This document shows positions 1 to 7,576 of a DNA stretch of 8,406 nt, in pieces. The DNA is taken from the NCBI GenBank assembly GCA_946886255.1, contig CAMPIG010000198.1, forward strand, positions 1 to 8,406. Reading direction: 5' to 3'. This DNA comes from an uncultured Cellvibrio sp. (lineage in GTDB: Bacteria; Pseudomonadota; Gammaproteobacteria; Pseudomonadales; Cellvibrionaceae). Within the stretch, counting starts at the first letter, position 1. Each line of letters opens with the position of its first letter. Both the position numbers and the translations under genes were made by a program. The notes under the pieces are model-generated. The model was not told the DNA's origin, ran no database searches, and worked only from the letters and a program-made list of their open reading frames with translations.

Positions 1-1
1 C

Positions 2-181
2 CTGTGGCAAGCCGTGGTGGATGCGTTGGAAACCGGGGGTTGGCTGGCTGATGAAGCCGCCGTCTATATTGAGTCAGGACGCGAGTCGGTCTACCAGGTG
101 CCGTCTAACTGGACTCTGCATCGCGATAAGCAGGCCGGACAGGTGAGCTATCGGCTGTTCTATCGTTTTCATCCCGCTTGA
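2..181 (+). CDS. rsmD: 16S rRNA (guanine-N2)-methyltransferase RsmD, C-terminal end only
   Basis: Only the last 59 codons and the TGA stop lie in the window; the gene begins upstream. The visible tail contains NWTLHRDKQAGQVSYRLF, which closely resembles the end of RsmD from E. coli (a NW-LHR-K-AGQV-YRL pattern). Just before it, a YIES segment matches the late beta-strand of the Rossmann-type methyltransferase fold. RsmD uses S-adenosylmethionine to methylate N2 of G966 (E. coli numbering) in 16S rRNA of the small subunit. The catalytic motif (NPPY-type) would be upstream and cannot be checked here. Its stop codon is one base from the stop of the convergent lipoprotein gene. The assignment rests on one conserved tail, supported by nearby coaD, a frequent chromosomal neighbour of rsmD in bacteria. 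Confidence 0.85.
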   Translation: MWQAVVDALETGGWLADEAAVYIESGRESVYQVPSNWTLHRDKQAGQVSYRLFYRFHPA

Positions 182-182
182 C

Positions 183-623
183 TCAGCCCTCAGGTTGCAG
201 GGAAACAAACTCGCTGTACAACCCTGTGTTATCGAAGGCCGCGACCTGAAATTCGTGCCGTCCTTCCAACCATTCGATGTAATAATCCGTCGTCCAGGGG
301 TCTTCGATGATGACGGAAATATATTTCTGCTCAGATTCCAGCCGGTAACGAAGCTCGTAGCCACCCAATTCCGTAATATCCAGTTCATCGCCGTTTTCGC
401 GCTGAACCGGTGGCGTCCAGCTTAAGCTGACCGGGCCTTTAATGTCGGTAACATCGGGATCAACGCCGCTGGGTGGTGGGGTATTGGCTCCGCTGTCACT
501 GCCATCTTCGCCCCCGCCGCAGGCGCCCAGCACCAATGCCAGGCATAAGGTGATTAATAGGGTGACATGCCGCCAGGGCTGCTGACAGAAAAGGGAGTTG
601 AGGTTGTCCGCGTGGTTCACCAA
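183..623 (-). CDS. Small predicted lipoprotein with a fibronectin type III-like domain
   Basis: The 146-residue product has a positively charged stretch (PWRH, residues 16-19), a hydrophobic core (about 20-32) and a lipobox LGAC with the lipidated Cys at residue 35. This predicts a lipoprotein cut by signal peptidase II. The residue after Cys is Gly, not Asp, so outer-membrane sorting is expected. A low-complexity Gly/Asp/Ser/Pro linker (about 36-58) precedes one beta-rich domain (about 63-143) with the FN3-like pattern SWTPP, GGYELRYR and a late EFQVAAFDNTGLYSEF strand pair. The role is unknown; such domains usually bind proteins or carbohydrates at the cell surface. The start is uncertain: tandem TTG (621-623) and GTG (618-620) codons both sit at workable distances from an AAGGA ribosome site, and the true signal peptide may be shorter. 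No enzyme motif is visible. It lies between rsmD and coaD on the opposite strand to both. Confidence 0.72.
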   Translation of the reverse strand: MVNHADNLNSLFCQQPWRHVTLLITLCLALVLGACGGGEDGSDSGANTPPPSGVDPDVTDIKGPVSLSWTPPVQRENGDELDITELGGYELRYRLESEQKYISVIIEDPWTTDYYIEWLEGRHEFQVAAFDNTGLYSEFVSLQPEG

Positions 624-629
624 TGGTAT

Positions 630-634
630 TCCTT
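630..634 (-). promoter_or_regulatory. Ribosome binding site deciding a TTG/GTG start
   Basis: AAGGA on the minus strand stands 6 bases before the TTG at 621-623 and 9 bases before the GTG at 618-620. No ATG is available in frame nearby. Spacing alone cannot choose between the two; the difference is one residue. Confidence 0.5.
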
Positions 635-776
635 TTTATGTTTCGAGGTATGTTTTCGACGTTCTTCTGTCTGACATGAGCAGATGGAAGTATGTGCGAC
701 AGGTAACATATAGCGTCTGCTGGTGGCGGTCAAATGGCTAGTCGTTGATGCGCGTGTGAAGCCGATGAGTGGATAA

Positions 777-1367
<591 letters not shown>

Positions 1368-1399
1368 CCCCTCAAAACACTCAATGCTGCTGAATATGG

Positions 1400-2212
1400 T
1401 TATTTCTGGCAGTTCGTGCAATAGACCGTGGTGCGATCATTCATGCGAATTTCTTTGAGTGGTTTGCCACAGATCATACAGGCTTCTCCGCCGCGACCGT
1501 AGACTAATAATTGTTGTTTAAAGTAACCGGGCTTGCCATCCCCGCCGACAAAATCCCGCAGCGTTGTTCCGCCTTGGTCAATCGAACGTTGCAACACAAA
1601 TTTAATATCGCGTACCAGGTCCTCACAGTTTTTGCGGGTCAGGGAACCCGCTTTACGCGTCGGTTTGATACGCGACATAAACAGGGATTCATTAGCGTAA
1701 ATGTTGCCGACCCCCACGACGACCCGACTATCCATGATGAACTGTTTGATGGCCTGGTTGCGCCGCCGTGTGCGTTGAAATAAATAGTCCGCTGTGAATT
1801 CTGCGGTTAACGGCTCGGGGCCTAAATGCATCAAGAGCGAATGGGTCAGCGGATCGCCTTCCAGCCACAGCAGGCAACCAAAACGGCGCGGGTCGCAATA
1901 ACGCAAGACGATATTGCCGAAGATTAAATCAAAATGGTCGTGTAGTTGCGGCGCGTCGGCGGCGTTTACAATGCGCAGGCTGCCTGACATGCCCAGGTGA
2001 ATCAGCGCGTGGCCGTGGGCAAACTGTAATAATAAATATTTTCCCCGACGGCTGGCTGCCAGCAATTTTCGGCGCGCCAACAAGGTGGTTAATTCGGCGG
2101 GAATCGGCCAGCGCAAACTGGGCTGGCGCACGACCAACTGAGTGACCTGGCGGCCGAGGATATGTGGGGTAATACCACGCAGGGTTGTTTCAACTTCGGG
2201 TAATTCGGGCAT
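1400..2212 (-). CDS. mutM: Formamidopyrimidine-DNA glycosylase (Fpg/MutM)
   Basis: Fpg is a bifunctional base-excision repair enzyme that removes 8-oxoguanine and formamidopyrimidines from DNA and nicks the strand by beta,delta-elimination. The 270-residue product has the normal length and all key elements. The N-terminal PELPEVET gives catalytic Pro2 and Glu3 (Pro1 and Glu2 after Met removal). Lys58 lies in RRGKYL, and Met75, Arg110 and Phe111 fall in the DNA-intercalating positions. The helix-two-turn-helix contains VGVGNIYANESLF (about 166-178). The C-terminal zinc finger is C-x2-C-x16-C-x2-C (Cys245, 248, 265, 268) with Arg260 and a terminal CQK. The ATG is fixed by the invariant PELPEVE start, with GGTGA 9 bases upstream. 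The gene appears to have its own promoter, since the nearest upstream gene on the strand ends 279 bp away. Nothing looks degraded. Confidence 0.98.
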   Translation of the reverse strand: MPELPEVETTLRGITPHILGRQVTQLVVRQPSLRWPIPAELTTLLARRKLLAASRRGKYLLLQFAHGHALIHLGMSGSLRIVNAADAPQLHDHFDLIFGNIVLRYCDPRRFGCLLWLEGDPLTHSLLMHLGPEPLTAEFTADYLFQRTRRRNQAIKQFIMDSRVVVGVGNIYANESLFMSRIKPTRKAGSLTRKNCEDLVRDIKFVLQRSIDQGGTTLRDFVGGDGKPGYFKQQLLVYGRGGEACMICGKPLKEIRMNDRTTVYCTNCQK

Positions 2213-2221
2213 AAATAATAT

Positions 2222-2226
2222 TCACC
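2222..2226 (-). promoter_or_regulatory. Ribosome binding site of mutM
   Basis: GGTGA on the minus strand lies 9 bases before the ATG of mutM. It is a moderate Shine-Dalgarno match and supports the start fixed by the PELPEVE motif. Confidence 0.5.
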
Positions 2227-2244
2227 GTCATTGCTGGACGGCGC

Positions 2245-2253
2245 ACTATAGCA
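2245..2253 (-). promoter_or_regulatory. Extended -10 promoter element of mutM
   Basis: The minus strand reads TGCTATAGT: a TATAGT hexamer (5 of 6 to TATAAT) preceded by the TGn extended -10 motif. It lies 33 bases upstream of the ATG, giving a predicted transcript start near 2238 and a leader of about 26 bases. No good -35 hexamer is found 16-18 bases upstream, which is acceptable for an extended -10 promoter. Confidence 0.5.
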
Positions 2254-2491
2254 TTCAACACCTTATAACCAGAACTTACTTCAAGTGCGAAGCGTCCTCA
2301 CAAATTATTAGATGGCATTCCTTACATCCTTCTTCGCCACCGTGTGGGCAGTTTTTTGTAACGCACTGATTTCTATAATTTTTATGTAATTGGCTTGGGA
2401 ATTGCTATTTTGCACATGCGATTCAACAGCATCGTTTTTCGACAAGGACGTCTTTTATTTTTTAGGAGCCCCCCCAGGTGAGCAACAGAAA

Positions 2492-3892
2492 TTAATTACT
2501 CACTGCATTGATCCGCAACATCAGATTCAATTGATTAACGACCAATTGAAATTCTTCGAATTGCCGTTCTGTCATTACCTTACCTGCCCCATCCGCATAC
2601 ACCACAGCAATAATCCGTTTATCAATCTTTAATCCGCCCAGCATGCAATCGCCACTCGGAATAAACTTGCGTAAAACGCCCGGGGGCGTAGAGTCCTTGG
2701 TCGATTCGTGCCACAGGGGATGTTGCGCACGTAAAAATTCATGCAGCAATTCGCCCTTATGCAAGCGTTCCAGCTCTATTCGGCCATCTTCTCGCCAACG
2801 ATTCGTGCCGTTGCCGGCAATATAGCGAACATCGAGGCATTTACTTTCGTAATCCATCATGGCGATAGCGGCCCTTTGCATGCCTGCACCTTCTTGTAAC
2901 GCCAGCACCGCACACTGCATCACGGCGGACATACTTTCACCTTCGATCATCAGCGTGTGCATCTGATTAAGGTATTGCGACAACTCATATCCGTTAGGTT
3001 GACCGGGATGTTTTGCTTCGATGGCATCACGTTGCGGCAGGGCTTTTAACAAGCTTTCTGCACCGTAAGTTTTGGCAATCACGGAGGCTTCTTCAGCCAT
3101 CAGTAAAATTTGTTTGTGCGCATCTTCTATCGATATTTCGCATTGTTCGCTGATCTGTTCACACAATTGCACCATGCGCGTATGCTGCATGCCTTTGTGA
3201 ATATGCAGGCTGACTTCATTGCCGAGATTGACTACGTGCGCCATCAAGCTGTGTTTCCCCTGGCGGTCGCAGGCTTCGGTGACCAACTCGCCGAGGGACC
3301 ATTCGCGAATCAGTGATTTGTTTAGGTGATGAATATCCACGCCCAGATATTCCATGCTCAATCCCAGTTCATTTTCCGGATGCAAATCCCGCGCAACAAT
3401 AAATTTTTCCCCTGCCTCGCGCCCGGTGGAAAGAATGGCCAATTCGCCGATGTGGCGCAGCAGTGCGGCAATAAAAACCTGTTCCTGCTTTTCGCCGCTC
3501 AGGTAAGGCACCATCGCACGGGCTTGCACGGCAGCATGAAAGGATTTTGCCAATCGCTGGATCAACAATTCGCGCGGCTTACCTTTGAGAAAGCTGTCGA
3601 TCAAGGAGCTGGCCAGGGTGATATTTTTTAAGTTGATGAAACCGATTTGCACAATCGCACGAGAAATAGTTTTGATGGGGGTGAAGGAACGGTTGTAGTG
3701 GACCGAATTGGCGATCTTGAGTACTCGCGATGTCAGGTCTGCATCGCGCAAAATTATCTGGGTGAGATCGTGAGTTGAACTTTGGTTGTCGTCGCTGAGT
3801 TCACAGATGGCTTTGACAACGGAATTCAGTGTAGGCAAATCCTGGTCCGACAGCACGCGCATCCACGCCTGCAGTCCGCGAATATCGCTCAT
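2492..3892 (-). CDS. HDOD-domain signalling protein with a probable GAF-like C-terminus
   Basis: The 466-residue soluble product shows no signal peptide or membrane segment. Residues about 15-215 form an HDOD domain: the start LPTLNSVVKAICEL, then ILRDADLTSRVLKIANS (47-63), followed by TPIKTISRAIVQIGF and ALLRHIGELAIL (143-154). HDOD domains are non-enzymatic relatives of HD phosphohydrolases used in bacterial signalling. Here the HD-type motif reads RHIGE rather than HDIGK, so metal-dependent hydrolysis is not expected. After a helical linker with likely coiled character (about 235-310), residues about 315-462 alternate strands and helices in a GAF-like manner (AAIAMMDYESKCLDVRYIAG, then IIAVVYADG). 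The second domain is inferred from pattern only. AGGA 8 bases before the ATG supports the start. The antiporter gene lies 107 bp upstream on the same strand. The signal sensed and the partner are unknown. Confidence 0.92.
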   Translation of the reverse strand: MSDIRGLQAWMRVLSDQDLPTLNSVVKAICELSDDNQSSTHDLTQIILRDADLTSRVLKIANSVHYNRSFTPIKTISRAIVQIGFINLKNITLASSLIDSFLKGKPRELLIQRLAKSFHAAVQARAMVPYLSGEKQEQVFIAALLRHIGELAILSTGREAGEKFIVARDLHPENELGLSMEYLGVDIHHLNKSLIREWSLGELVTEACDRQGKHSLMAHVVNLGNEVSLHIHKGMQHTRMVQLCEQISEQCEISIEDAHKQILLMAEEASVIAKTYGAESLLKALPQRDAIEAKHPGQPNGYELSQYLNQMHTLMIEGESMSAVMQCAVLALQEGAGMQRAAIAMMDYESKCLDVRYIAGNGTNRWREDGRIELERLHKGELLHEFLRAQHPLWHESTKDSTPPGVLRKFIPSGDCMLGGLKIDKRIIAVVYADGAGKVMTERQFEEFQLVVNQLNLMLRINAVSN

Positions 3893-3900
3893 TGTTATTA

Positions 3901-3904
3901 TCCT
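3901..3904 (-). promoter_or_regulatory. Ribosome binding site of the HDOD gene
   Basis: AGGA on the minus strand is 8 bases before the ATG at 3892, an ordinary Shine-Dalgarno arrangement that supports this start. Confidence 0.55.
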
Positions 3905-3924
3905 GGGAGAAGATGGGTTCTCTC

Positions 3925-3930
3925 AGTATA
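3925..3930 (-). promoter_or_regulatory. Possible -10 element upstream of the HDOD gene
   Basis: TATACT on the minus strand (5 of 6 to TATAAT) lies 33 bases before the ATG, predicting a leader of about 26 bases. The -35 region at 16-18 bases spacing is poor, and there is no TGn extension. It may be activator-dependent, or the gene may be read from the antiporter promoter. Confidence 0.3.
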
Positions 3931-3999
3931 GATGGGCCTGGCAAAAATGCTGTGCAGCGTACGGGTTTCGTCAATCCTCATATGAGCTTTGGTTTTGTT

Positions 4000-5664
4000 T
4001 CAGTTTTCAATCAGCGGCTTTTTGCATAAGTCGCTGATTTTTTCACCAATCAATTCAGCGGCATCGTTGAATGGCATCAGCACCCGGTCAGCACCGTTTT
4101 CCTGCAGGGTGCCGGCATCTTCTGAATGGTGGGCGGTCACCACAATCTTGCCTTCAAATCCAGCGCGCTGTAGGGTTTTGAGTAGCGCCATGTTGGCATG
4201 CACCATGGGAACACTGCTGATAACAAAACGGGTATGTTTAAGCGGGAGTTGCTCGGCCAGCTCAGGATCTTCCAGGTCGCCGTATTGCGTGTCAACCCCT
4301 TCTTCTTGCCAACGTTTAATCAATTGCGGATCAAAATCCAGCGCAATAATGTTCAGGTTCTGCTTTCTCAATTGCCGCACGATGTTGCCGCCGTAGCGTC
4401 CGAGCCCAAAGATAATTGCATCCACTTCGCGCTCTTCATTGCGTCGTGCCTGTGCTTCGCGAAACGGATTTTTGCGCTCAAAGATGTCGAGTAACGGCGA
4501 GAGTTTTTCAAACAAGGGATGCGAATAGATAATCATATAGGTCGATAAACCGATGGTGACCAACCCTACTAATGTAATTAGCCCTAACACGTCATCATTG
4601 ATATGGCCGATGCTGATACCCAGGGCAGCGAAGATTAATGAAAATTCGCTGATCTGCGCTACCGTCAGGCCAGCGAGAAAACCAGTGCGTTTGCGGTAGC
4701 CCATCAAACCCATGATGATCATAACGATCACCGGGTTGCCGATCAGTACAAATAATGAAAGCAGCATCGCTGGCCAAAGTTGTTCGCCGAGCAATGAAAA
4801 ATCCAGTTGCGCACCGAGGTTAACAAAGAAAAATAATAAAAAGAAATCGCGAATGCTAGTGAGACGACCGCTGATGACCTCGCGGTAATGTGTTGATGCC
4901 AGAGACACGCCCGCGAGGAATGCACCCACCTCGCGACTGAAACCCGCGAGCTCGCTGCCTGCCGCCATGGCCACCGCCCAGGCGATGGCGAACAACACAA
5001 GCAATTCCTGCGAGCTGGCCAGGAACCGCGTCAAGCGAGGCCAGACAAATTTCATCATCAAGCCGGTTAATATAATCAGCGTGATGGCCTTCAGACTCAT
5101 CAACGCAATAATCTTCAACAAGCCATCGTCCGTGTTCTGGCTCATACCGGACAGAGCGATCATCACCAGGATCACGACGATATCCTGCACAATCAAAAAC
5201 CCCACCGCAATCTGACCATGCAGTGAATCAATTTCTTTTTTATCGGAAAGCAATTTGACGATGATGATGGTGCTGGAGAAGGTCAGGGCAATGGCAATAT
5301 AAAGTGATGCCATCACACTAAAGTCAAGCGCCAGTGCAATTAAAAAGCCGAATAACGACGTAAAGATGACTTGCCCAAGGCCAGTGGATAATGCGACCCA
5401 GCCAGTGGTGCGAATCAAACCCAGGTCCAGTTTCAAGCCCACCACAAACAACAAAATGGCAATACCCATATCGGCCATTAAATGAATTTTGTCGGGCGAA
5501 AAAATCATATCCATACCCGCCGGTCCCGCCAAAATGCCCAAGGCAATAAATGCAACGATCAGGGGTTGGCGCAAAAATTTGGCGGCGACACCAAACAGTG
5601 CCGCCAGCAGCAGGAGCAGGGAAAATTCGACAAAAGGACTGTGGGCGATAACGTCAGTGTCCAT
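4000..5664 (-). CDS. CPA2-family monovalent cation/proton antiporter with TrkA-N domain (Kef/YbaL-like)
   Basis: The 554-residue product has two parts. Residues about 10-385 are hydrophobic with roughly 12 membrane segments and carry CPA2 exchanger signatures: MGIAILLFVVGLKLDL (66-81), TFSSTIIIVKLLSDKKE (128-144), the core pair Gln160-Asp161 in FLIVQDIVV, then SREVGAFLAGVSLAS (243-257) and AQISEFSLIFAALG (336-349). A charged linker (about 395-413) leads to a Rossmann TrkA-N domain from residue 415, with GLGRYGG (420-426) and acidic Asp443 after beta-2 to bind a nucleotide such as NAD(H). The Gln-Asp core resembles Kef/KEA K+/H+ exchangers, so potassium is the likelier cation; Na+ is not excluded. 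The role would be inner-membrane pH and ion homeostasis. The protein ends soon after TrkA-N and appears to lack a TrkA-C domain. No clear Shine-Dalgarno precedes the ATG. recQ ends 75 bp upstream on the same strand. Confidence 0.93.
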   Translation of the reverse strand: MDTDVIAHSPFVEFSLLLLLAALFGVAAKFLRQPLIVAFIALGILAGPAGMDMIFSPDKIHLMADMGIAILLFVVGLKLDLGLIRTTGWVALSTGLGQVIFTSLFGFLIALALDFSVMASLYIAIALTFSSTIIIVKLLSDKKEIDSLHGQIAVGFLIVQDIVVILVMIALSGMSQNTDDGLLKIIALMSLKAITLIILTGLMMKFVWPRLTRFLASSQELLVLFAIAWAVAMAAGSELAGFSREVGAFLAGVSLASTHYREVISGRLTSIRDFFLLFFFVNLGAQLDFSLLGEQLWPAMLLSLFVLIGNPVIVMIIMGLMGYRKRTGFLAGLTVAQISEFSLIFAALGISIGHINDDVLGLITLVGLVTIGLSTYMIIYSHPLFEKLSPLLDIFERKNPFREAQARRNEEREVDAIIFGLGRYGGNIVRQLRKQNLNIIALDFDPQLIKRWQEEGVDTQYGDLEDPELAEQLPLKHTRFVISSVPMVHANMALLKTLQRAGFEGKIVVTAHHSEDAGTLQENGADRVLMPFNDAAELIGEKISDLCKKPLIEN

Positions 5665-5694
5665 GGCATTTGCTTGCAGGAAAAAGTTGTCGGG

Positions 5695-5700
5695 AGTATA
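5695..5700 (-). promoter_or_regulatory. Possible -10 element upstream of the antiporter gene
   Basis: TATACT on the minus strand lies 31 bases before the ATG at 5664, within the 75-bp gap after recQ. The predicted leader is about 24 bases. No convincing -35 hexamer is visible at normal spacing, so readthrough from recQ is an alternative. Confidence 0.3.
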
Positions 5701-5739
5701 GCTGACGCCGGTTCAGGTACGTTGTTTCAGATCAAGGGT

Positions 5740-7539
5740 TTATGCATATTCATGCTCGCGAATCACTTCCAGAAATTCGTCGCCGAAGCGTTCCAATTTA
5801 CTGTCGCCGACGCCGGAAATATCAAGCATCTCGCTGGGCGTAAGCGGACGCTGTTCGAGCATTTCACGCAAGGTGGCATCGTGAAAGATAACGTAGGGCG
5901 GCACACCGTGTTCTTCCGCAACACGCTTGCGACAAGCGCGCAACGCGAACCATAAACCTTCATCTTCCGGGGCCACGGCAACGGGTGCGCGGCGGGTTGC
6001 GCTGGTCGCGGTGGTTTTGATGTCGCGGCGCAGTTGAATGGCTTGCTCACCGCGCAATACCGGGCGGCAGGCGTCATTCAATAATAAACTGCCGAAGCCG
6101 CTGGCATCCACATCGAGGAATCCGCGCGCAACCAACTGACGAAACACAGAACGCCACTCATCTACACTCAAGTGTTTGCCTATAGCGTAGGTGGATAATT
6201 TATGGTGATCAAAATTCAGAATTTTTTCATTGTTGCTGCCGCGCAAGACGTCGATCACATGGTTGGCGCCAAAGCGTTGTCCGGTGCGATAGACGCAGGA
6301 AAGCGCCATACGCACTGCTTCTGTCGCGTCCCAGGTTTGCGCCGGGGTTAAACAGGAATCGCAGTTGCCGCAGGGTTCGTCAAGGTTATCGCCAAAGTAA
6401 CGCAGTAAGGTTTGCCGCCGGCAGCTGGTGATCTCGCATAAACCGAGCATGGCTTGCAGGCGTTGCTGTTCTTGCCGCTTGAACAATTCGTTGCCTTCGG
6501 AGCCGGCCATCATCTGACGCAATTTCACTACGTCTTCGAGACCATACAATAACAATGCGGTGGCTGGCTCGCCATCGCGTCCGGCGCGTCCGGTTTCCTG
6601 GTAATAGGCTTCGATGCTTTTGGGTAAATCCAGGTGCGCAACAAAACGCACATCCGGTTTATCGATGCCCATGCCGAACGCAATAGTCGCTACCATGATG
6701 ATGCTGTCTTCGCGCAGGAAACGCCGCTGATTTTCGGCGCGCAGGCTTGCACTTAAACCGGCATGATAAGGCAAGGCATTAAAGCCTTCACCGCACAACC
6801 AGGCAGCGGTTTGTTCGACTTTGTTGCGCGACAGGCAATACACAATGCCCGCGCTGTCTTTCTGTTCGTCGCGCAGAAAACGCAACAATTGTTGGCGTGG
6901 ATTGTTTTTTTGCTGGATGCGATATTGAATATTCGGTCGATCAAACCCGCTGATAAACTGCTGCGCATTTTCCAGGCCCAAGCGGCCAATAATTTCCTGG
7001 CGCGTGCGTACATCGGCGGTGGCGGTGAGTGCGATGCGTGGCACGTCGGGAAAGCGTTGCTGCAAGATATCCAGCTTTAAATAATCGGCGCGGAAGTCGT
7101 GGCCCCACTGCGCCACACAGTGAGCCTCGTCGATGGCGAACAAAGCAACGCGGGCGTTGTCCAGCAGGTCGAGCATGCGATCTTGCAGCAGGCGTTCGGG
7201 TGCGACGTAGAGTAAATCCAGTTCGCCATTTTGCAGTGCCCGTTCGGTTTGCCAGGCTTCTTGCGGCGATAAAGTGGAATTTAAAAAACCGGCGCGCACG
7301 CCGAGTTCATGCAGCGCGCTGACCTGATCCTGCATCAACGCAATTAACGGTGAAATGACTACGCCGGTACCGGCGCGCGCCAAAGCAGGAATCTGATAGC
7401 ACAACGACTTGCCGCCACCAGTGGGCATCAACACTAATACATCATCACCGGCAATTAAATGGTTGATCACCGCTTCCTGTGTACCGCGAAAGCTGTTGTA
7501 ACCGAAGGTGTGTTCGAGAATAGCGTGGGGTGTGGTCAT
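5740..7539 (-). CDS. recQ: ATP-dependent DNA helicase RecQ
   Basis: RecQ is a superfamily 2 helicase that unwinds DNA 3' to 5' and acts in recombination and stalled-fork processing, as in the E. coli RecF pathway. The 599-residue product has family length and all parts. Motif 0 is FRGTQ (17-21, Gln21). Walker A is TGGGKS (40-45, Lys44). Motif II is DEAH (137-140), followed by the aromatic-rich loop QWGHDFR. Motif III is LTATA, motif [16 protein letters not shown], and motif [12 protein letters not shown] (314-323). The zinc-binding cysteines are 373, 390, 393 and 396. A winged-helix RQC domain spans about 405-505, and after a basic Ala/Thr/Arg linker a C-terminal HRDC domain covers about 525-599 ([14 protein letters not shown]). 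The ATG has AGGT 8 bases upstream and an AAGGA 3 bases upstream. The symporter gene ends 37 bp before it on the same strand. The gene is intact. Confidence 0.98.
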   Translation of the reverse strand: MTTPHAILEHTFGYNSFRGTQEAVINHLIAGDDVLVLMPTGGGKSLCYQIPALARAGTGVVISPLIALMQDQVSALHELGVRAGFLNSTLSPQEAWQTERALQNGELDLLYVAPERLLQDRMLDLLDNARVALFAIDEAHCVAQWGHDFRADYLKLDILQQRFPDVPRIALTATADVRTRQEIIGRLGLENAQQFISGFDRPNIQYRIQQKNNPRQQLLRFLRDEQKDSAGIVYCLSRNKVEQTAAWLCGEGFNALPYHAGLSASLRAENQRRFLREDSIIMVATIAFGMGIDKPDVRFVAHLDLPKSIEAYYQETGRAGRDGEPATALLLYGLEDVVKLRQMMAGSEGNELFKRQEQQRLQAMLGLCEITSCRRQTLLRYFGDNLDEPCGNCDSCLTPAQTWDATEAVRMALSCVYRTGQRFGANHVIDVLRGSNNEKILNFDHHKLSTYAIGKHLSVDEWRSVFRQLVARGFLDVDASGFGSLLLNDACRPVLRGEQAIQLRRDIKTTATSATRRAPVAVAPEDEGLWFALRACRKRVAEEHGVPPYVIFHDATLREMLEQRPLTPSEMLDISGVGDSKLERFGDEFLEVIREHEYA

Positions 7540-7547
7540 GCATCCTT

Positions 7548-7551
7548 ACCT
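7548..7551 (-). promoter_or_regulatory. Ribosome binding site of recQ
   Basis: AGGT on the minus strand is 8 bases before the recQ ATG. A second, stronger-looking AAGGA at 7543-7547 is only 3 bases away, too close for normal use, so the upstream element more likely serves. Confidence 0.4.
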
Positions 7552-7576
7552 GACACTGGAGTAATAAACATCGTCA

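Noticed and set aside
2420..2445. Short CGAT/ATCG inverted repeat followed by a T-run as a terminator on the + strand
   Set aside because: The stem is only 4 bp and no + strand gene lies upstream to be terminated (mutM is on the minus strand).
2469..2475. C7 tract as a possible phase-variation site
   Set aside because: It lies outside any coding frame, after the HDOD stop codon, and is not placed between promoter elements that I can recognise.
3944..3965. GCTG-CA-CAGC inverted repeat followed by ATTTTT on the minus strand as a terminator of the antiporter gene
   Set aside because: The usable stem is about 3 bp once a loop is allowed, too weak for intrinsic termination.
5482..5955. 157-codon + strand frame across the antiporter-recQ junction
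   Set aside because: It runs antisense over the 3' end of recQ and the 5' end of the antiporter gene, both well supported by family motifs; it shows no motif of its own.
6188..6196. Second DnaA-box-like TTATCCAC inside recQ
   Set aside because: It lies in well-conserved coding sequence and is isolated; chance is the simplest explanation.
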